Below, piece after piece: positions 52,763-62,360 of a stretch of DNA of 64,000 nucleotides. The notes beneath the pieces were generated by a model. It saw only the letters and a list, made by a program, of their open reading frames with translations. It had not been told where the DNA came from and ran no database searches. Location: the NCBI RefSeq assembly GCF_001314995.1, contig NZ_CP012938.1:3720001-3784000 (forward strand). The letters are read 5' to 3'. The DNA is from Bacteroides ovatus (lineage in GTDB: Bacteria > Bacteroidota > Bacteroidia > Bacteroidales > Bacteroidaceae). Numbering within the stretch: the first letter of the stretch is position 1; each line of letters opens with the position of its first letter. The translations under genes were made by a program, and so were the position numbers.

Positions 52763-54682
52763 ATGAAAAAACTTCTATCATTAACAGTTTGCTTGTTATT
52801 TGTCCTATCACAAATAATGGCACAGCTTTCCGTACCTTCTTTCTTTTCAGACCACATGGTGCTGCAACGTGAGAAGCCAATCAATATATGGGGAACTGCC
52901 AGTGCCGGTGAGCGAATTAGCGTAACATTAGGAAATGCTCAAAAGAGTACCCGAACCGATAAAAATGGGAAATGGTCAGTCAGCCTGCCCCCTATGCAAG
53001 CCGGTGGACCGTATACTCTAAATGTAAAAAGCCTCAAGCAGACTTTATCATTTACAGATATTTTAATCGGTGAAGTATGGATTTGTAGCGGACAGTCAAA
53101 TATGGAGTTTCGTCTGCGTAGCGCTAATCATGCTACCGAAGAAGTCGCAGCTGCCAATTACCCTCAAATCCGTTCATTCAACGTAATTCAAGAAATGGGG
53201 CACACTCCTAAAACCGACTTAAAAGGTAAATGGGAAGTATGTTCACCCGCCTCCGCTTCTGATTTTTCAGCTGTCGGCTATTTCTTTGCACGTGAATTAT
53301 ACCAAAAACTCAATATTCCTATCGGATTCATCAACTCCTCATGGGGTGGTACGGACATCGAAACCTGGATGAGCATGGAAGTGATAGAGCATTTTCCGAA
53401 ATATGAAAAATCATTAGCCCGTATGCGCTCTTCTGAATTCGAAGAATACATCAAACACAGTGACAAAGTCAAAAAGGAATTCGAACAAGCCATCATAAAC
53501 GAACCGGGAGAAAAAGAGAAATGGTATTTAGAAAACACCTCTACAGAAAACTGGAAGGAACATATTGTTCCGTCATTATGGTCAAATGAGGAATTATCCG
53601 GTATAGATGGAGTTGTATGGTTTACTTATCAGTTTTCCATACCGGTCAACTGTTTAGGACAGGATGCAGAATTGAGTCTCGGTACTATCGATGACGATGA
53701 CATTACCTGGGTTAACGGACATGAAGTAGGACGAACGGTAGGATATGACCTGAAACGTCTATACAAGATCCCGGCAGAAGTATTAAAGGAACAGAATACC
53801 ATCACTATTAAAATATCCGACTATCGTGGAGGAGGCGGTCTATATGGTCCTAAAGATGAAGTATACCTGAAAGTCAACAACCGAATTTTCCCTTTGTGTG
53901 ATAATTGGAAGTATAAAGTTGCAGTATCGAGTGCACAATATGATTATGTAGAATATGGTCCTAACGCTTTTCCTTCTTTGCTGTTCAACGCAATGATTCA
54001 TCCACTGGTAGGTTTGGGGATGAAAGGGGTAATCTGGTATCAGGGAGAAAACAATGCCGCCCGCGCCAACGAATACATTGATTTATTTCCGGCTTTAATT
54101 ACAGACTGGAGAAGTAGATGGAATAACGAATTCCCATTTTATTGGGTTCAATTAGCAAACTTCATGTCTCCGGCCAAGCAGCCCTCTGAAAGTCATTGGG
54201 CAAACCTGCGGGATACACAGTCGAAGACACTGGCCTTACCACATACAGGACAGGCCGTCATTATAGACATCGGTGAAGAAAATGACATACATCCCCGCAA
54301 CAAACAAGATGTAGGTAAACGACTTGCTTTGCATGCTCTCCACAATGATTACGGATATAACTCTATTGTTTGCACCGGCCCGATATTCCAGTCGGTAAAA
54401 AGAATCGGAGATGCACTGGAGGTCACCTTTAACGCTTGTGACGAGCAACTAGTAGCTCGTAATAAATATGGCTATTTATCAGGATTCGCCATTGCCGGCG
54501 CAGATGGAAAATACCAATGGGCACAGGCTAAAATCGAAAACAATAAAGTAATAGTATGGAATAAGGAAATACAGCAACCGGTCTCTGTACGATATGCTTG
54601 GGGAGATAATCCCGATGATGCTAACTTATACAACGCAGCCGGTTTGCCTGCCTCGCCTTTCGAAGGACACATCAGCCAATAA
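52763..54682 (+). CDS. Sialate O-acetylesterase-like (SASA) carbohydrate esterase
   Basis: 639 residues, signal peptide to about Ala20. N-terminal beta domain (FSDHMVLQREKPINIWGTA), SGNH core with nucleophile Ser112 in ICSGQSNMEF, an inserted galactose-binding-like domain at about 255-375 (WFTYQFSIPVNC, WVNGHEVGRTVGYD), then WYQGENNA and the catalytic pair Asp508/His510 in ENDIHPRNK. These are features of CE20/SASA esterases that remove acetyl groups from sugars; in PULs they usually act on plant or microbial glycans and not on sialic acid. Last gene of the PUL, closed by a terminator. Confidence 0.88.
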   Translation: MKKLLSLTVCLLFVLSQIMAQLSVPSFFSDHMVLQREKPINIWGTASAGERISVTLGNAQKSTRTDKNGKWSVSLPPMQAGGPYTLNVKSLKQTLSFTDILIGEVWICSGQSNMEFRLRSANHATEEVAAANYPQIRSFNVIQEMGHTPKTDLKGKWEVCSPASASDFSAVGYFFARELYQKLNIPIGFINSSWGGTDIETWMSMEVIEHFPKYEKSLARMRSSEFEEYIKHSDKVKKEFEQAIINEPGEKEKWYLENTSTENWKEHIVPSLWSNEELSGIDGVVWFTYQFSIPVNCLGQDAELSLGTIDDDDITWVNGHEVGRTVGYDLKRLYKIPAEVLKEQNTITIKISDYRGGGGLYGPKDEVYLKVNNRIFPLCDNWKYKVAVSSAQYDYVEYGPNAFPSLLFNAMIHPLVGLGMKGVIWYQGENNAARANEYIDLFPALITDWRSRWNNEFPFYWVQLANFMSPAKQPSESHWANLRDTQSKTLALPHTGQAVIIDIGEENDIHPRNKQDVGKRLALHALHNDYGYNSIVCTGPIFQSVKRIGDALEVTFNACDEQLVARNKYGYLSGFAIAGADGKYQWAQAKIENNKVIVWNKEIQQPVSVRYAWGDNPDDANLYNAAGLPASPFEGHISQ

Positions 54683-54705
54683 ACGGCCTACAAAAACAGA
54701 AAAAG

Positions 54706-54747
54706 AATACCGGCAATGAATGTATGATCATCATTTCCGGTATTTTT
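54706..54747 (+). terminator. Terminator of the PUL
   Basis: AATACCGG (54706-54713) pairs with CCGGTATT (54737-54744), with an inner ATGA/TCAT pairing, followed by TTT. It marks the right edge of the PUL. Confidence 0.8.
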
Positions 54748-54804
54748 CATATTTACAGTCCACTCCCTAATCGTCCAGAGACTATATTTTCTCTTTCCGG
54801 CGCG

Positions 54805-54834
54805 TTGTAATTTAAAGATTATCACGTATCTTTG
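54805..54834 (+). promoter_or_regulatory. Promoter of the acetyltransferase-parE operon
   Basis: TTG (54805-54807), 19 bases, TATCTTTG (54827-54834); ATG follows 25 bases later. Confidence 0.75.
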
Positions 54835-54859
54835 CTTCCTCAAATCATAAATACGAGAT

Positions 54860-55996
54860 ATGGCTATTACAATCAAGAAAGTCTCCACAAAGAGAGAACT
54901 TAAGAAATTTATCCGTTTCAATTACAGAATGTACAAGGGCAACCCTTACTCTGTGCCTGACCTCTATGACGACATGCTCAACACCTTCAACAAGAAGAAA
55001 AATGCAGCATTCGAATTCTGTGAAGCTGATTATTTCCTCGCATATCGGGACGATAAAATAGTAGGACGTGTAGCTGCAATTATCAATAACCAGGCGAACA
55101 AGAAGTGGGAATGTAAAAACGTTCGTTTCGGATGGATAGACTTCATCGACGATCCCGAAGTATCATCCGCACTTATCAAAACAGTGGAAGAATGGGGAAA
55201 AGAACGGGGTATGACTCATATTGCCGGTCCTCTCGGATTTACTGATTTCGATGCGGAAGGAATGCTGATCGAAGGATTCGACCAGCTTAGCACCATGGCC
55301 ACTATCTACAACTACCCGTACTATCCGGTACACATGGAAAAACTAGGCTTCGAGAAAGATGCCGACTGGGTGGAATACAAAATCTACATACCGGATGCTA
55401 TTCCCGACAAACATAAGCGTATCTCCGAACTGATCCAACGAAAATACAACCTTAAGATAAAGAAATATACTTCCGGAAGAAAGATAGCCAAAGACTATGG
55501 ACAGAAGATTTTCGAACTGATGAACGAAGCATATAGTCCACTTTATGGTTATTCTCCGCTGACACAGCGGCAAATCGACCAATACGTGAAAATGTATCTG
55601 CCGATCCTTGACTTACGGATGGTTACACTGATTACTGATGCCAATGATGAACTAGTCTGTGTAGGTATCTCTATGCCATCTCTCGCTGAAGCTTTACAGA
55701 AATCAAACGGACGTCTGTTGCCGCTCGGATGGTTCTATCTGTTAAAGGCATTATTCATGAAACGTCGTGCCAAAATGCTTGATCTGCTACTCGTTGCAGT
55801 GAAACCGGAATATCAAAATAAAGGTGTTAACGCTTTGTTATTTTCCGATTTAATTCCAGTTTATCAAAAATTAGGTTTTATCTTTGCGGAAAGCAACCCC
55901 GAACTGGAACTGAATGGAAAAGTTCAGGCACAATGGGATTACTTTGAGACTCAACAACATAAGCGCCGCCGTGCGTTCATCAAAGAGATAAAATAA
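54860..55996 (+). CDS. GNAT-fold N-acetyltransferase-like protein
   Basis: 378 residues, cytoplasmic. The N-terminal half has [18 protein letters not shown] and [17 protein letters not shown] strands; the C-terminal half contains [20 protein letters not shown], a GNAT motif A (Q/RxxGxx) for acetyl-Co[21 protein letters not shown] at about 134-153 is a conserved block of this uncharacterised Bacteroidetes group. Substrate unknown. Ten bases separate it from parE, so it is likely co-transcribed with the topoisomerase gene. Confidence 0.78.
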   Translation: MAITIKKVSTKRELKKFIRFNYRMYKGNPYSVPDLYDDMLNTFNKKKNAAFEFCEADYFLAYRDDKIVGRVAAIINNQANKKWECKNVRFGWIDFIDDPEVSSALIKTVEEWGKERGMTHIAGPLGFTDFDAEGMLIEGFDQLSTMATIYNYPYYPVHMEKLGFEKDADWVEYKIYIPDAIPDKHKRISELIQRKYNLKIKKYTSGRKIAKDYGQKIFELMNEAYSPLYGYSPLTQRQIDQYVKMYLPILDLRMVTLITDANDELVCVGISMPSLAEALQKSNGRLLPLGWFYLLKALFMKRRAKMLDLLLVAVKPEYQNKGVNALLFSDLIPVYQKLGFIFAESNPELELNGKVQAQWDYFETQQHKRRRAFIKEIK

Positions 55997-56006
55997 AAAA
56001 ACAGCT

Positions 56007-57884
56007 ATGGAAGAGAACGAATTGATACCTGTAGACAACAACAATGCAGTAGAGTACACTGACGACAACATCCGCCACTTGAGTGACATGGAACATGTAC
56101 GCACACGCCCCGGTATGTATATCGGAAGGCTGGGCGACGGTGCACATGCCGAAGATGGAATCTATGTCCTCCTGAAAGAAGTAATTGACAACAGTATTGA
56201 CGAGTTCAAAATGCAAGCCGGTAAGAAAATCGAGATTACCGTTGAAGAAAACCTTCGTGTCAGTGTACGCGACTACGGACGAGGCATCCCACAGGGAAAA
56301 CTCATCGAGGCTGTCAGCATGCTGAATACCGGTGGTAAATACGACAGCAAGGCATTTAAGAAAAGTGTCGGACTGAATGGTGTCGGTGTGAAAGCCGTCA
56401 ACGCTTTAAGCTCCCGTTTCGAGGTACGCAGTTACCGCGACGGCAAAGTGCGTATCGCCACTTTCTCAAAAGGAAACTTACTGACCGATGAGACAAAGAA
56501 TACCGAAGAAGAAAACGGAACTTACATCTTCTTTGAACCGGATAATACACTATTTCTGAATTACTGTTTCAAGCCCGAATTTATTGAGACAATGCTACGT
56601 AACTACACGTATCTCAATACGGGGCTTGCTATCATCTATAACGGACACCGTATCTTGTCGCGCAACGGTCTGGTAGACCTTTTGAACGACAACATGACGG
56701 CAACCGGGCTTTACCCGATCATCCACCTGAAAGGGGAAGACATCGAAATCGCCTTCACGCATACCGGACAATACGGAGAAGAATATTATTCTTTCGTCAA
56801 CGGTCAGCATACTACCCAAGGTGGTACGCATCAAAGTGCCTTCAAAGAACACATTGCCCGTACCATCAAAGAGTTCTTCAACAAGAACATGGACTACACC
56901 GATATCCGTAACGGATTGGTTGCCGCCATTGCCGTCAATGTGGAAGAACCGATCTTCGAAAGTCAGACGAAAACTAAACTGGGTTCTACCAATATGGTTC
57001 CCGGTGGCGTAACGGTCAATAAGTATGTAGGCGACTTTATCAAACAGGAAGTGGACAACTTCCTGCACAAGAATGCGGACATAGCCGAAGTAATTCAACA
57101 AAAGATACAAGAATCTGAAAAGGAGCGTAAAGCCATTGCAGGGGTAACGAAACTTGCCCGTGAACGTGCCAAGAAAGCCAACCTGCACAACCGCAAATTG
57201 CGTGACTGCCGCATACACCTCAACGACCCGAAAGGCAAAGGACTGGAGGAAGACTCCTGCATCTTTATCACCGAGGGAGACTCTGCAAGCGGTTCCATCA
57301 CCAAAAGTCGTGATGTCAACACCCAAGCTGTATTCAGTCTCCGTGGTAAACCATTGAACTCTTTCGGACTGACCAAAAAAGTGGTTTACGAGAACGAGGA
57401 ATTCAACCTGCTTCAAGCAGCCCTGAATATAGAAGATGGTATTGAAGGATTACGCTACAACAAAGTAATCGTAGCAACCGATGCCGATGTGGACGGTATG
57501 CACATCCGCCTGTTGCTGATTACTTTCTTCCTGCAATTCTTCCCTGATCTCATCAAGAAAGGACATGTATATATCCTGCAGACGCCTTTGTTCCGTGTAC
57601 GCAACAAGAAAAAGACAAATTACTGCTACAGCGAGGAAGAACGCATCAATGCTATCAATGAACTAGGACCGAATCCAGAGATCACCCGATTTAAAGGTTT
57701 GGGAGAAATCTCACCGGATGAGTTCAAACATTTCATTGGTAAAGATATGCGTCTGGAGCAGGTGACACTGCGCAAAACGGATGCGGTAAAAGAACTACTC
57801 GAATTCTACATGGGCAAAAATACCATGGAACGACAGAACTTTATTATAGACAATCTGGTTATAGAAGAAGACTTGGCATCATGA
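56007..57884 (+). CDS. parE: DNA topoisomerase IV subunit B
   Basis: 625 residues. GHKL ATPase domain (about 30-230): [32 protein letters not shown]; transducer domain (about 235-390) with [21 protein letters not shown] domain with [11 protein letters not shown] (catalytic Glu) and [11 protein letters not shown] (metal-binding Asp residues); C-terminal [13 protein letters not shown]. The length fits ParE rather than the longer GyrB. It decatenates daughter chromosomes with ParC, which is not in the window. The stop overlaps the next ATG by 4 bases. Confidence 0.93.
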   Translation: MEENELIPVDNNNAVEYTDDNIRHLSDMEHVRTRPGMYIGRLGDGAHAEDGIYVLLKEVIDNSIDEFKMQAGKKIEITVEENLRVSVRDYGRGIPQGKLIEAVSMLNTGGKYDSKAFKKSVGLNGVGVKAVNALSSRFEVRSYRDGKVRIATFSKGNLLTDETKNTEEENGTYIFFEPDNTLFLNYCFKPEFIETMLRNYTYLNTGLAIIYNGHRILSRNGLVDLLNDNMTATGLYPIIHLKGEDIEIAFTHTGQYGEEYYSFVNGQHTTQGGTHQSAFKEHIARTIKEFFNKNMDYTDIRNGLVAAIAVNVEEPIFESQTKTKLGSTNMVPGGVTVNKYVGDFIKQEVDNFLHKNADIAEVIQQKIQESEKERKAIAGVTKLARERAKKANLHNRKLRDCRIHLNDPKGKGLEEDSCIFITEGDSASGSITKSRDVNTQAVFSLRGKPLNSFGLTKKVVYENEEFNLLQAALNIEDGIEGLRYNKVIVATDADVDGMHIRLLLITFFLQFFPDLIKKGHVYILQTPLFRVRNKKKTNYCYSEEERINAINELGPNPEITRFKGLGEISPDEFKHFIGKDMRLEQVTLRKTDAVKELLEFYMGKNTMERQNFIIDNLVIEEDLAS

Positions 57885-58339
57885 GAAAAGCAATATTCCC
57901 GGGTACTTTCGACCCTTTCACCATCGGACATTACTCGGTAGTGGAACGTGCACTTACCTTTATGGACGAAATCGTGATAGGAATCGGTATCAATGAGAAC
58001 AAGAATACCTACTTCCCCATTGAGAAAAGAGAAGAAATGATTCGGGAACTTTATAAAGACGAACCTCGCATCCAGGTGATGTCCTATGACTGTCTGACAA
58101 TTGATTTTGCGCAGGAAGTAGAGGCCAGGTTCATTGTCCGCGGTATCCGTACGGTGAAGGATTTCGAGTATGAAGAGACCATTGCAGACATTAACCGCAA
58201 ACTGGCAGGGATTGAAACCATCCTGCTCTTCACAGAACCGGAACTGACTTGCGTCAGCTCTACAATTGTACGCGAGTTATTAACCTATAATAAAGATATC
58301 AGCCAGTTTATTCCCAAAGGAATGAAAATGAGTGAATAA
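57881..58339 (+). CDS. coaD: Phosphopantetheine adenylyltransferase
   Basis: 152 residues, standard length. Nucleotidyltransferase motif [12 protein letters not shown] with His17, and ISSS-like [10 protein letters not shown] near the C-terminus. It converts 4'-phosphopantetheine and ATP into dephospho-CoA, the penultimate step of coenzyme A synthesis. Translation is coupled to parE through an ATGA overlap. Confidence 0.95.
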   Translation: MRKAIFPGTFDPFTIGHYSVVERALTFMDEIVIGIGINENKNTYFPIEKREEMIRELYKDEPRIQVMSYDCLTIDFAQEVEARFIVRGIRTVKDFEYEETIADINRKLAGIETILLFTEPELTCVSSTIVRELLTYNKDISQFIPKGMKMSE

Positions 58340-58373
58340 CACTCGTTAGGGAATAGGCGATGAGTCAGAAAAG

Positions 58374-59954
58374 ATGATGAAGAAACTAACGATTATACTA
58401 TCCGTTTGCTTGTGGGCAGTTGCCATACAAGCCCAGAACTTCGGTTCCGAAGCCATGCGAAAGTTACAAATGGCAGAGTTTGCAATCTCCAATTTCTATG
58501 TGGACAAAGTAGATGAAGACAAGTTGGTAGAAGAAGCCATCATCAAAATGCTGGCACAACTTGATCCGCACTCTACTTATTCGGATGCAGAGGAAGTGAA
58601 GAAGATGAACGAACCACTTCAAGGTAACTTCGAGGGTATCGGAGTGCAATTCCAGATGATAGAAGACACCCTGTTGGTGGTGCAACCTGTCAGCAACGGA
58701 CCTTCCGAGAAAGTCGGCATCCTTGCCGGTGACCGTATCGTTGCGGTCAATGACAGCGCCATTGCCGGAGTGAAAATGAGTACGGAAGATATTATGAAGC
58801 GCCTTCGTGGTCCGAAAGGTTCGAAAGTCAATCTAACAATCGTTCGTCGTGGCGTGCAAGACCCTTTATTGTTTACAGTGAAAAGAGACAAGATACCTAT
58901 CCTTAGCCTCGATGCCTCCTATATGATTCAACCTAAAACGGGTTATATCCGCATCAACCGTTTTGGAGCAACCACTGCCGAAGAATTCAAAAAAGCAATG
59001 ACAAGTCTTCAGAAGCAAGGTATGAAGGATATGATTCTCGACCTGCAAGGAAACGGAGGTGGTTATCTCAATGCAGCCATTGACCTTGCTAACGAATTCC
59101 TGGGACAAAAGGAGCTAATCGTATATACCGAAGGCCGGACTGCCAAACGCAGTGATTTCTATGCCAAAGGGAATGGAGATTTCCGTAATGGACGTCTTAT
59201 CATTCTGGTGGATGAGTACACAGCCTCTGCCAGTGAAATCGTCAGTGGCGCAGTACAGGATTGGGACAGAGGAATTATTGTAGGACGCCGCTCTTTCGGC
59301 AAAGGATTGGTGCAACGTCCTATCGACCTGCCGGACGGTTCCATGATTCGTTTGACTATTGCACGCTATTATACTCCATCGGGTCGTTCCATCCAAAAAC
59401 CGTACGACAGTACTGTTGATTACAACAAGGATTTGATAGAACGTTTCAACCACGGTGAACTGATGAATGCTGACAGTATTCATTTCCCGGATTCGCTGAA
59501 AGTACAAACCAAGAAACTCGGACGTACCGTCTATGGTGGAGGTGGTATCATGCCGGATTATTTCGTACCTATCGACACTACTCTTTATACGAATTATCAC
59601 CGTAATCTGGTAGCCAAAGGAGCCGTGATTAAATTCACCATGCAGTTTATCGAAGGACACCGGAAAGAGTTGGCAAACAAATACAAGAAGTTCGAATCGT
59701 TTGATGAGAAATTCGTAGTCGATGATGACATGCTCGCCAATCTAAAAGAAATCGGAGAGAAAGAAGGAGTGAAGTTCAATGAAGAGCAATATCAGAAATC
59801 GCTCCCTCTTATCAAGACCCAGCTCAAAGCATTGATAGCCCGTGACCTTTGGGATATGAACGAATATTTCCGGGTAATGAATACCACGAATGAGAGTATA
59901 CAAAAAGCACTGGAAATATTGAATTCGGATGAATATCAGAAGAAACTGAAATAG
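58374..59954 (+). CDS. S41-family C-terminal processing peptidase
   Basis: 526 residues. Signal peptide MMKKLTIILSVCLWAVAIQA, so periplasmic. PDZ domain at about 85-170 (LQGNFEGIGVQF, GILAGDRIVAVND). Catalytic dyad Ser287 in YTASASEIVSG and Lys310 in RRSFGKGLVQ; DLQGNGGGYLNAAI lies between. The C-terminal ~110 residues are helical. Such proteases trim or degrade periplasmic proteins. It follows coaD by 34 bases and is probably the last gene of the acetyltransferase-parE-coaD unit. ATG 58377 is an equally good start. Confidence 0.92.
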   Translation: MMKKLTIILSVCLWAVAIQAQNFGSEAMRKLQMAEFAISNFYVDKVDEDKLVEEAIIKMLAQLDPHSTYSDAEEVKKMNEPLQGNFEGIGVQFQMIEDTLLVVQPVSNGPSEKVGILAGDRIVAVNDSAIAGVKMSTEDIMKRLRGPKGSKVNLTIVRRGVQDPLLFTVKRDKIPILSLDASYMIQPKTGYIRINRFGATTAEEFKKAMTSLQKQGMKDMILDLQGNGGGYLNAAIDLANEFLGQKELIVYTEGRTAKRSDFYAKGNGDFRNGRLIILVDEYTASASEIVSGAVQDWDRGIIVGRRSFGKGLVQRPIDLPDGSMIRLTIARYYTPSGRSIQKPYDSTVDYNKDLIERFNHGELMNADSIHFPDSLKVQTKKLGRTVYGGGGIMPDYFVPIDTTLYTNYHRNLVAKGAVIKFTMQFIEGHRKELANKYKKFESFDEKFVVDDDMLANLKEIGEKEGVKFNEEQYQKSLPLIKTQLKALIARDLWDMNEYFRVMNTTNESIQKALEILNSDEYQKKLK

Positions 59955-59995
59955 GGTATTCAATAAACAATCATAAAACATCGTCTTTCAGTTTG

Positions 59996-60083
59996 GTGGA
60001 CATACATACTCATCATAGTGGACATATAGATACATGATGGTGAGTATATATATCCACCACTCTGTATCTATATGTCCACTAAG
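59996..60083. repeat. Four-unit array with exact 22-bp period, two direct and two inverted (locus D)
   Basis: Units at 59996, 60018, 60040 and 60062. Units 1 and 2 begin GTGGACATA and share ATAC and CAT at matching positions; units 3 and 4 carry the complement (TATAT-TCCAC) at one fixed offset. The whole array is therefore a large imperfect inverted repeat in the 155-base gap between convergent S41 and GH3 genes. It could act as a bidirectional terminator hairpin or protein-binding array. Confidence 0.85.
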
Positions 60084-60109
60084 CGTTGTGTATCAACCCG
60101 TTAACTTTA

Positions 60110-62338
60110 TTATTGAATATATTCGAATGTCACCGTACCGCGAATATCAGAAGAAGAGGCGGCAATGTATGCCTTGAATTTTCCAGGTTCTGCCACCCAA
60201 GTACGCTGTTTATCATCAAAGAATTGCAATGCTTCCGGTTTGATTGTAAACTTCACCTCTTTTTCTTCATTCGGAAGAAGTTGTACCTTCCGAAAATCTT
60301 TCAATTCCTTAACCGGACGCAGGACACTACACTCCTCATCACCAATGTATAGTTGGATAATCTCTTTCCCTGCTACTTTTCCTGTATTCTTAACCTTTAC
60401 AGAAACATCTATACTGCCATCAGTATTCATTGTTTGAGCCGATATTACAGGTTTACTATACTCAAAGGTAGTATAACTCATGCCATAACCAAAAGGAAAA
60501 AGTGGCTGCACCTTCTTCGTATCATACCAACGATAGCCAACCAGAATATCTTCTTTATATTCTTGACGGATGCTATCGCCCGGATAACTGATTTCCCCAA
60601 AGAAATGAGCCGGACAATCCTCCAGTTTCACCGGATAAGAGAAAGGAAGTTTACCACTGGGAGTCACCTCTCCACTCAACACATCAGCCAGCGCCTCCCC
60701 ACCAACAGAGCCTAAATACCACGACTGGACAATAGAAGGAATCTCCTTTACCCAAGGCATTTCCACCGCATTTCCGCTGACAATCACTGCTACCAGATTT
60801 TTATTTACCTTCAACAAGGCTTCTATCAACTCATTCTGCGCAAAAGGAAGTTCGTATGATAAACGGTCTCCACCCTCACAGTCCTGAAAATGATTCTTAT
60901 TTAGTCCGCCTACAAAAATCACCAAATCCGAATTCATCGCCTTTTCCACCGCATCATTACGCAAAGAATCCACAGTAACCTGCGGAATAACATCCGCCCG
61001 TCCATACATCGGGCGACCGCTTGTGTAACCTTGTGCATAAACCACACCGTCACCAAATTTGGCCTTTATACCGTCCAGTGATGAAATCACTTTCTGAACT
61101 TTCAACTCTGAAGAGCCACCACCTAACATCAAATTACGGGTAGCATTATCTCCCACCACTAAAATACGTTTGTATTTTCCTTGAGGTACAGGCAATAAGG
61201 CAGGTTGTTTCTTACCGGTTCCATTTTTCAACAGGACAATACCCTCTGTTGCAATCTCATAAGCCGTACGATAGTGCTCTTCACTAGTCAGTGCCCCGAA
61301 CGGTTTCCTGCGATTCATGGCTGTACGGAAAATCAGACGCAACACACGGGCAGCCTTATCATTCACTACTTCCATCGGAATCTTACCTTCCCGAACCATT
61401 TTCAGATAAGACTTACCCAAGTAATAATCGTCATAACCGAATTCCGATTCTGAAGTCAAACCATTCGTATAAGATCCCATTTCAATATCCAAGCCATACA
61501 TGGCAGCTTCATAGGTATCATGCGCAGCTCCCCAATCTGTTATGACACAACCGTCGAAATTCCATTCTCCCTTCAATATATCATTATTCAGCAGTTTATG
61601 ATGAGTAGCATGAGTTCCGCGCACCTTATTGTACGCTCCCATAATAGACCAAGCCTTCCCTCTTTCCACAGCAGCCTTAAAGGCAGGCAGATATATCTCA
61701 TACAATGCACGGTCACTTAGCTGCACATCGATATGTCCCCGCCATAATTCCTGATTGTTCAGTGCGTAATGTTTTACGCAGGCGGCTACTCCATTCTTCT
61801 GCACTCCCTGAATATAAGGTACACAAAGCTCCGAGGCTAAATAAGGGTCTTCCCCCATATATTCAAAGTTACGCCCGTTGAGCGGAGTACGATAGATATT
61901 CACACCCGGTCCCAACAAAACATCCTTTTCACGATAACGGGCTTCTTCACCGATAGCATATCCATATTTCGCTGCTAATAGCGGATTCCAGCTAGCTGCC
62001 AGACAGGTCAGTGCAGGAAAGGCTGTGCAACTATCGTTCGTCCATCCGGCATATCCCCAATCATTCCAATTAATTTCGGCACGTACGCCGTGAGGTCCGT
62101 CACTCATCCAAAGTTCAGGAATACCCAAACGGGGACAGCCAGGGGAGCTAAACTTCCCTTGTGCATAACTAAGACGAGTTTTCTCCTCCACAGTCATACG
62201 GTTCAACGCATCCTGTACCCTAACCTCTATCGGTTGTGTATCATCCAGATACACCGGTGTTTGTTCTTTGTCTTGAGCAATCGCCACCATACCTGTCTGA
62301 ACAGACAGGAAACATATAGTCAATAAAAATGTCTTCAT
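60110..62338 (-). CDS. GH3 beta-glucosidase-like enzyme
   Basis: About 742 residues from ATG 62338, preferred because MKTFLLTICFLSVQTG is a normal signal peptide; ATG 62353 would add five residues. GH3 N-domain: LWMSDGPHGVRAE, LLGPGVNIYRTPLNGRNFEYMGEDP, KHYALNN, and nucleophile Asp268 in VITDWGAAH. C-domain: ILVVGDNATRNLMLGGGSSE, FVGGLNKNHFQDCEGGDR; then a fibronectin type III-like domain (AGKEIIQLYIGD). It removes terminal beta-glucosyl (or beta-xylosyl) units in the periplasm. The GH2 gene upstream ends 22 bases before, so the two form one leftward operon. Confidence 0.9.
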   Translation of the reverse strand: MKTFLLTICFLSVQTGMVAIAQDKEQTPVYLDDTQPIEVRVQDALNRMTVEEKTRLSYAQGKFSSPGCPRLGIPELWMSDGPHGVRAEINWNDWGYAGWTNDSCTAFPALTCLAASWNPLLAAKYGYAIGEEARYREKDVLLGPGVNIYRTPLNGRNFEYMGEDPYLASELCVPYIQGVQKNGVAACVKHYALNNQELWRGHIDVQLSDRALYEIYLPAFKAAVERGKAWSIMGAYNKVRGTHATHHKLLNNDILKGEWNFDGCVITDWGAAHDTYEAAMYGLDIEMGSYTNGLTSESEFGYDDYYLGKSYLKMVREGKIPMEVVNDKAARVLRLIFRTAMNRRKPFGALTSEEHYRTAYEIATEGIVLLKNGTGKKQPALLPVPQGKYKRILVVGDNATRNLMLGGGSSELKVQKVISSLDGIKAKFGDGVVYAQGYTSGRPMYGRADVIPQVTVDSLRNDAVEKAMNSDLVIFVGGLNKNHFQDCEGGDRLSYELPFAQNELIEALLKVNKNLVAVIVSGNAVEMPWVKEIPSIVQSWYLGSVGGEALADVLSGEVTPSGKLPFSYPVKLEDCPAHFFGEISYPGDSIRQEYKEDILVGYRWYDTKKVQPLFPFGYGMSYTTFEYSKPVISAQTMNTDGSIDVSVKVKNTGKVAGKEIIQLYIGDEECSVLRPVKELKDFRKVQLLPNEEKEVKFTIKPEALQFFDDKQRTWVAEPGKFKAYIAASSSDIRGTVTFEYIQ

Positions 62339-62360
62339 TATTCCAATAATCATTTACAGT

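Noticed and set aside
56595..57416. Open frame of 273 codons on the minus strand
   Set aside because: Antisense to parE, which has complete domain evidence; no start signal or family resemblance.
60086..60352. Open frame of 88 codons on the plus strand
   Set aside because: Overlaps the C-terminal coding region of GH3 in antisense and starts within intergenic sequence; no support.
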